Below the pieces are notes generated by a model that ran no database searches, was not told where the DNA came from, and was given only the letters and a program-made list of their open reading frames with translations. Source: Clostridia bacterium (GTDB lineage Bacteria > Bacillota > Clostridia > Oscillospirales > CAG-272). Taken from it: a DNA stretch of 33,793 nucleotides. Below are positions 30,561 through 33,793 of this stretch, in pieces. Position 1 is the first letter of the stretch, and every line of letters starts with the position of its first letter. A program made the position numbers and the translations under genes. The stretch spans positions 1-33,793 of the forward strand of contig JAFYOX010000062.1 of the NCBI GenBank assembly GCA_017547755.1, written 5' to 3'.

Positions 30561-31745
30561 TCAGTTAAAGTTGAAGATAGAGCGGATTTCGTCAGCGAAA
30601 TCGACCTTTTCCCAGGGAGCGTTGACGTCTTCGCGGCCCATGTGACCGTAAGCAGCGAGATCACCGTAGATGGGACGGCGGAGATCGAAGCGGTCGATGA
30701 TGGCAGCGGGACGCATGTCGATGCGGGAGGTAACGAATTCGGAGAGGCTCTGGTCGTCGATCTTGCCGGTGCCGAAGGTGTCGAGCATGACGGAAACGGG
30801 ACGGGCTACGCCGATCGCGTATGCGATCTGAACTTCGCAGCGGCTTGCGATGCCGGAAGCAACAACGTTCTTTGCGATGTAGCGAGCCATGTAGGAAGCG
30901 GAACGGTCAACCTTGGTCGTGTCCTTGCCGGAGAATGCACCGCCGCCGTGACGGGAGTAGCCGCCGTAGGTGTCAACGATGATCTTACGGCCGGTCAGAC
31001 CGCTGTCGCCCATGGGGCCGCCGATAACGAAACGGCCGGTCGGGTTTACGTAGATCTTGGTGTCGTCGTCCATCATGCCTTCCGGAGCGATCGGGCGGAT
31101 GACGTGTTCGATGATGTCACGGCGGATTTCGTCAAGGGAAACTTCCGGGTCGTGCTGGGAAGATACAACAACGGTGTCAATACGTACGGGGGTGTTGCCT
31201 TCGTATTCTACAGTAACCTGGGTCTTTCCGTCGGGACGGAGGTAGGAAAGAGTGCCGTTCTTGCGGACTTCGGTCAGTCTCTGCGCCATCTTGTGTGCGA
31301 GAGAGATCGGAAGCGGCATCAGTTCGGGAGTTTCGTCGCATGCGTAGCCGAACATCAGACCCTGGTCGCCTGCACCGGTGTCAAATTCGTCGGTGATTTC
31401 ACCGGACTTTGCTTCTGCGGACTTGTCAACGCCGAGCGCGATGTCCGGGGACTGTTCGTGGATGGAGTTGATGACTGCGCAGGTCGTGCCGTCGAAGCCG
31501 AACTTTGCACGGTTGTAGCCGATGCTGCAGACGGTGTCACGTACGATGGACGGGATGTCTACATATGCGGAAGTGGTGATTTCGCCCATGACCATAACGA
31601 GACCGGTCGTGCAGCAGGTTTCGCACGCTACGCGGGACATCGGGTCAGCAGCAAGCATCGCGTCAAGAATACGGTCGGAAATCTGGTCACAGATTTTGTC
31701 GGGATGTCCTTCGGTAACGGATTCGGAAGTGAATAATTTTCTCAT
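30561..31745 (-). CDS. metK: S-adenosylmethionine synthetase
   Basis: A 394-residue cytoplasmic enzyme making S-adenosylmethionine from methionine and ATP. The N-terminal [20 protein letters not shown] carries the ATP-binding His and metal Asp. The two PROSITE-type signatures are present: [12 protein letters not shown] and [17 protein letters not shown]. Length is normal. The start follows AAAAGGAG. It is controlled by an upstream SAM-I riboswitch with an intrinsic terminator, giving product feedback on transcription. Codon use is biased as for a highly expressed gene. Confidence 0.97.
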   Translation of the reverse strand: MRKLFTSESVTEGHPDKICDQISDRILDAMLAADPMSRVACETCCTTGLVMVMGEITTSAYVDIPSIVRDTVCSIGYNRAKFGFDGTTCAVINSIHEQSPDIALGVDKSAEAKSGEITDEFDTGAGDQGLMFGYACDETPELMPLPISLAHKMAQRLTEVRKNGTLSYLRPDGKTQVTVEYEGNTPVRIDTVVVSSQHDPEVSLDEIRRDIIEHVIRPIAPEGMMDDDTKIYVNPTGRFVIGGPMGDSGLTGRKIIVDTYGGYSRHGGGAFSGKDTTKVDRSASYMARYIAKNVVASGIASRCEVQIAYAIGVARPVSVMLDTFGTGKIDDQSLSEFVTSRIDMRPAAIIDRFDLRRPIYGDLAAYGHMGREDVNAPWEKVDFADEIRSIFNFN

Positions 31746-31818
31746 TTTTAATCTCCTTTTTGATTCTCGTGAAAAGGGAATGGGCGGATACGCTGAGTTT
31801 TAACGGACGCTGTTTCAC

Positions 31819-31852
31819 AAAAAAAGTGTTCCTGCCGGCAGACAGGAACACA
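31819..31852 (-). terminator. Riboswitch expression-platform terminator of metK
   Basis: On the minus strand TGTGTTCCTGTC and GGCAGGAACAC form a strong stem at 31826-31852, followed by seven T (31819-31825). When SAM binds the aptamer, this hairpin should form and stop transcription before metK. Confidence 0.9.
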
Positions 31853-31869
31853 GAGTTTTTCCGTATTTC

Positions 31870-31957
31870 CTTATCTGTCGGGAATTAGCACCTTGCTGCA
31901 TTTTCGCGGTAGGTTGCCGGGCGTCACAGAGCCTGTCTCTCAGCCACTCTTGATAAG
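31870..31957 (-). promoter_or_regulatory. SAM-I (S-box) riboswitch aptamer
   Basis: On the minus strand the S-box consensus is clear: P1 CTTATC/GATAAG, AAGAGTGGCTGAGAGAC (K-turn and P2), GCCCGGCAACC, and GGTGCTAATTCCC. It lies upstream of metK and before the terminator at 31819. SAM binding represses metK. Confidence 0.95.
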
Positions 31958-31981
31958 TCTTTTCTTTGTTTTACGGGTATT

Positions 31982-32010
31982 ATTATATCATAGTTGTCCG
32001 GTGTACGCAA
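31982..32010 (-). promoter_or_regulatory. Sigma-A promoter of metK riboswitch transcript
   Basis: On the minus strand -35 TTGCGT (32005-32010) and perfect -10 TATAAT (31982-31987), 17 nt apart, about 20 nt upstream of the S-box. Confidence 0.8.
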
Positions 32011-32055
32011 TCTCAATTTTTCACAAAGATTATGTACCGCGAACCCCTTTTTTTA

Positions 32056-32754
32056 TCATCCGATTTCAAACGAACCGTGCAGGTAGAGGAAGAAGAACAG
32101 CAGTGCCGCGATCGCTACGATCAGCGGAATTGCCAGTCCGAGCGGATTCGGACGGTACTTTTCCCGGACGGCGTTGTCCTCGCTCTTCAGGAAACCGGCG
32201 GATTTCAGCGCGGTGGAGATCGGCTTGTACAGCAGGAAGACCAGCGCGGCGTTGAAGACCGCTTTTGTCATATTGAAGGGGAGGAGCAGGGGAACGATCA
32301 GTGCTTTGACCTCATCGACGGTTACGCCCATGTAGAACGGCGTGATGAGAAGGTTTGCGCCGATCATGACGGCGGTCATCATGACGACGGACAGACCCAT
32401 GCCGAGCAGTGCGCCGAGCATATTGCGCGTGCGCGTGTAGACGAAGCTGCCGATGCAGACGAAAACGACGCTGGAGAGGATGTTCATGATGTAGCCGTAG
32501 ATACCGGTGCTGCTGATGGTAACAAGTTCGATCGTGGAAACAAGCAGCGACATGGAGAAGCCGTATGCCGGGCCGAAGAACATGGCGCCGATGGTCATGA
32601 CGGCATCCTTGAGGTCGAAGGAAAGGAACGAGACCTTGAAATGGAAGAGGACGCAGCAGATGTACGCCAGGGCGGAGAATACGCCGACTGCGGCGAGCGT
32701 GCGGATCTTCTTGTTGGAGAAGGTTTCTTTTGCAGATTTAGAAAGTTTTGACAT
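32056..32754 (-). CDS. ribU: ECF transporter S component, RibU-like (riboflavin)
   Basis: A 232-residue polytopic membrane protein of the energy-coupling-factor S-component fold with about six spans. The N-terminal basic region is followed by TLAAVGVFSALAYICCVLFHFKVSFLSFDLKDA; the segment F(x)LSFDLKD occupies the place of the substrate-loop LKYDxSD of RibU. GAMFFGPAYGF is the usual helix-2 glycine segment. The family alone does not fix the vitamin, but the FMN riboswitch upstream points to riboflavin. The ECF A/A'/T module is not in this window. An ATG follows GAGGTG. Confidence 0.88.
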   Translation of the reverse strand: MSKLSKSAKETFSNKKIRTLAAVGVFSALAYICCVLFHFKVSFLSFDLKDAVMTIGAMFFGPAYGFSMSLLVSTIELVTISSTGIYGYIMNILSSVVFVCIGSFVYTRTRNMLGALLGMGLSVVMMTAVMIGANLLITPFYMGVTVDEVKALIVPLLLPFNMTKAVFNAALVFLLYKPISTALKSAGFLKSEDNAVREKYRPNPLGLAIPLIVAIAALLFFFLYLHGSFEIG

Positions 32755-32795
32755 AATTCACCTCATCGATTGACTGAAGGCGGAATTTATGAAAT

Positions 32796-32822
32796 AAAAA
32801 AATCCCGTCAGGCTGACAGGAA
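32796..32822 (-). terminator. FMN riboswitch terminator
   Basis: On the minus strand TCCTGTCAG pairs with CTGACGGGA (one mismatch), followed by seven T (32796-32802). It lies between the FMN aptamer and the S-component gene. Confidence 0.85.
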
Positions 32823-32862
32823 TACGCATAACGTACGGAACATACCATGTACCGTCACACAT

Positions 32863-32969
32863 TTTCTCTCATCCGGACTTTGACCGTCGGTACGGGAATC
32901 ACACCCGTTCGGCCCGCATACGCAGGTTCGTGGACTATACCACCGGTAAGGAATTACGCCTATCCCTGA
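32863..32969 (-). promoter_or_regulatory. FMN riboswitch (RFN element)
   Basis: On the minus strand the RFN consensus runs CAGGGATAGGCG, AATTCCTTACCGGTGGTA, GTCCACGAAC, GATTCCCGTACCGACGGT, AAAGTCCGGATGAGAGA. FMN binding should terminate transcription before the S-component gene. The aptamer begins only about 24 nt after the palindrome of repeat copy 5. Confidence 0.95.
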
Positions 32970-32992
32970 AAATTTTTATTGAATTGGGTTTC

Positions 32993-33104
32993 TTGGGGGA
33001 ACCTTTTTTGAGGAAAAAGGTTCCCCCAAACCCCTTCCCAAAACCTTTTCAAATAAAAAGGTGAGACAAAATTCTGTGCAGAGCTGTTTGAATTTCAGCT
33101 GCAC
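32993..33104 (-). repeat. Dispersed palindromic repeat, copy 5 (half-unit)
   Basis: The palindrome 32993-33029 (TTGGGGGAACCTTTTTT and complement), then tail ACCCCTTCCCAAAACCTTTTC to about 33052 in minus orientation, then boxes CTGTGCAG (33074-33081) and CTGCAC (33099-33104). It lies between tuf and the FMN riboswitch, on the same transcript direction as both. Confidence 0.75.
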
Positions 33105-33170
33105 ATTGCAGCCGGAAAGTTTTGTGCAAGCCGTGACATCCGGAGATGTCGCAACTTTCATAAAAATGTC

Positions 33171-33199
33171 AAAACGGGGAACCCCGAAGGATTCCCCGT
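33171..33199 (-). terminator. Intrinsic terminator of tuf
   Basis: On the minus strand ACGGGGAATCC and GGTTCCCCGT form a strong stem (33174-33199) with a short loop, followed by TTTTGACATTTTT. It is about 45 nt after the tuf stop. Confidence 0.75.
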
Positions 33200-33242
33200 C
33201 TGGACTAAGCGTACCAAGCGCTAATTAATTTATGAAAATTAA

Positions 33243-33793
33243 TTACTTGTTGATATCGATAACAACGCCGGAACCAACGGTACGACCGCCTTCACGAATA
33301 GCGAAGCGGAGACCCTTTTCGATAGCGATGGGGGTGATGAGTTCAACGCCCATGTCTACGTTGTCACCAGGACGGCACATTTCTACGCCTTCCGGGAGCT
33401 TGATGGTACCAGTAACGTCGGTGGTTCTGAAGTAGAACTGCGGTCTGTAACCGGAGAAGAAGGGCTTCTGACGGCCGCCTTCCTTTTCGGTAAGAACGTA
33501 TACCTGACCGATGAAGTCAGTGTGGGGCTGGATGGAGCCGGGCTTGCAGAGAACCTGACCACGTTCGATAGACTTCTTGTCAACACCACGGAGAAGGAGA
33601 CCTACGTTGTCACCAGCTTCAGCGGAGTCAAGGAGCTTACGGAACATTTCTACACCGGTGATAACGGTGGTCTTCTTTTCTTCGGTAAGACCAACGATTT
33701 CTACAACGTCACCCATCTTAACGATACCACGTTCTACACGACCGGTAGCAACAGTACCACGACCGGTGATGGAGAATACGTCTTCTACAGGCA
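33243..33793 (-). CDS. tuf: Elongation factor Tu, C-terminal part (cut by window edge)
   Basis: The last 183 residues of EF-Tu, which delivers aminoacyl-tRNA to the ribosome as GTP complex. The visible part starts at [22 protein letters not shown] (domain II, about residue 210 of the full protein) and includes [21 protein letters not shown] and the domain III markers [13 protein letters not shown] and [12 protein letters not shown], ending VVIDINK. The G domain lies beyond the window, so it cannot be checked. Codon use is extremely biased, as expected. The open 5' end means this is partial only because of the window. Confidence 0.97.
   Translation of the reverse strand, partial: PVEDVFSITGRGTVATGRVERGIVKMGDVVEIVGLTEEKKTTVITGVEMFRKLLDSAEAGDNVGLLLRGVDKKSIERGQVLCKPGSIQPHTDFIGQVYVLTEKEGGRQKPFFSGYRPQFYFRTTDVTGTIKLPEGVEMCRPGDNVDMGVELITPIAIEKGLRFAIREGGRTVGSGVVIDINK

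Noticed and set aside
1-33793. CRISPR array, prophage or conjugative element
   Set aside because: No regularly spaced repeats with unique spacers, and no phage, integrase or transfer genes are present; the dispersed palindromes are not CRISPR-like.

Overview
The window looks like chromosomal core sequence from an uncultured gut-type Clostridia (Firmicutes/Bacillota). The grounds are a tig-clpP-clpX cluster, a lepB-rbgA-rnhB-yraN cluster, a SAM-I riboswitch on metK, an FMN riboswitch on a RibU-like ECF S-component, a transcribed tRNA-Leu(GAG) without encoded CCA, near-consensus sigma-A promoters with 17-nt spacers, AGGAGG-type ribosome sites, and large clostridial extracellular solute-binding lipoproteins. 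No prophage, IS transposase, CRISPR array or conjugation gene is visible. Both ends are cut: the left end starts in unexplained structured non-coding DNA and the right end lies inside tuf.

Layout, left to right. 1-525: non-coding DNA with many small palindromes and a direct repeat. 526-715: tRNA-Leu with its promoter, leader and terminator. 764-3681: a small membrane protein, then a GH29-like hydrolase downstream of a solute-binding lipoprotein. 3869-7532: protein quality control (tig, clpP, clpX). 7631-13965: a seven-gene minus-strand run (apgM-type enzyme, lepB, rbgA, rnhB, yraN, thrC, metallophosphoesterase) from one promoter. 14063-17177 on plus: rpsT, an SGNH hydrolase with a GNAT acetyltransferase, and an XRE regulator. 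17187-19867 on minus: a MATE exporter and an orphan mreB/mbl. 19938-24546 on plus: a four-gene GldA/GldF/GldG/DUF4340 ABC-type operon. 24566-30258: two more orphan solute-binding lipoproteins around recD2. 30561-32010: metK under a SAM-I riboswitch. 32056-32969: an ECF S-component under an FMN riboswitch. 33243 to the end: tuf, 5' part missing.

The most unusual structure is a dispersed intergenic repeat family present at six loci (2041, 3772, 5202, 14580, 30296, 32993). Each half-unit has a CTGCAC box, a purine/T-rich tail, sometimes an extra small hairpin, and a strong terminal palindrome of the GGGGAAC...GTTCCCC type. Two loci carry a pair of half-units head to head, giving a roughly 220-230 bp inverted-repeat element that resembles a MITE. 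It sits between clpP and clpX, in the 5' UTR of the SGNH gene, and just upstream of the FMN riboswitch, so it may shape expression.

Other points for a second look: an ApgM-family enzyme of the proposed homoserine-kinase type in one operon with threonine synthase; an RbgA GTPase whose G4 motif is TKSS instead of NKxD; three orphan binding proteins sharing an EF-hand-like loop; and a 5'-terminal stem-loop on one of their mRNAs.
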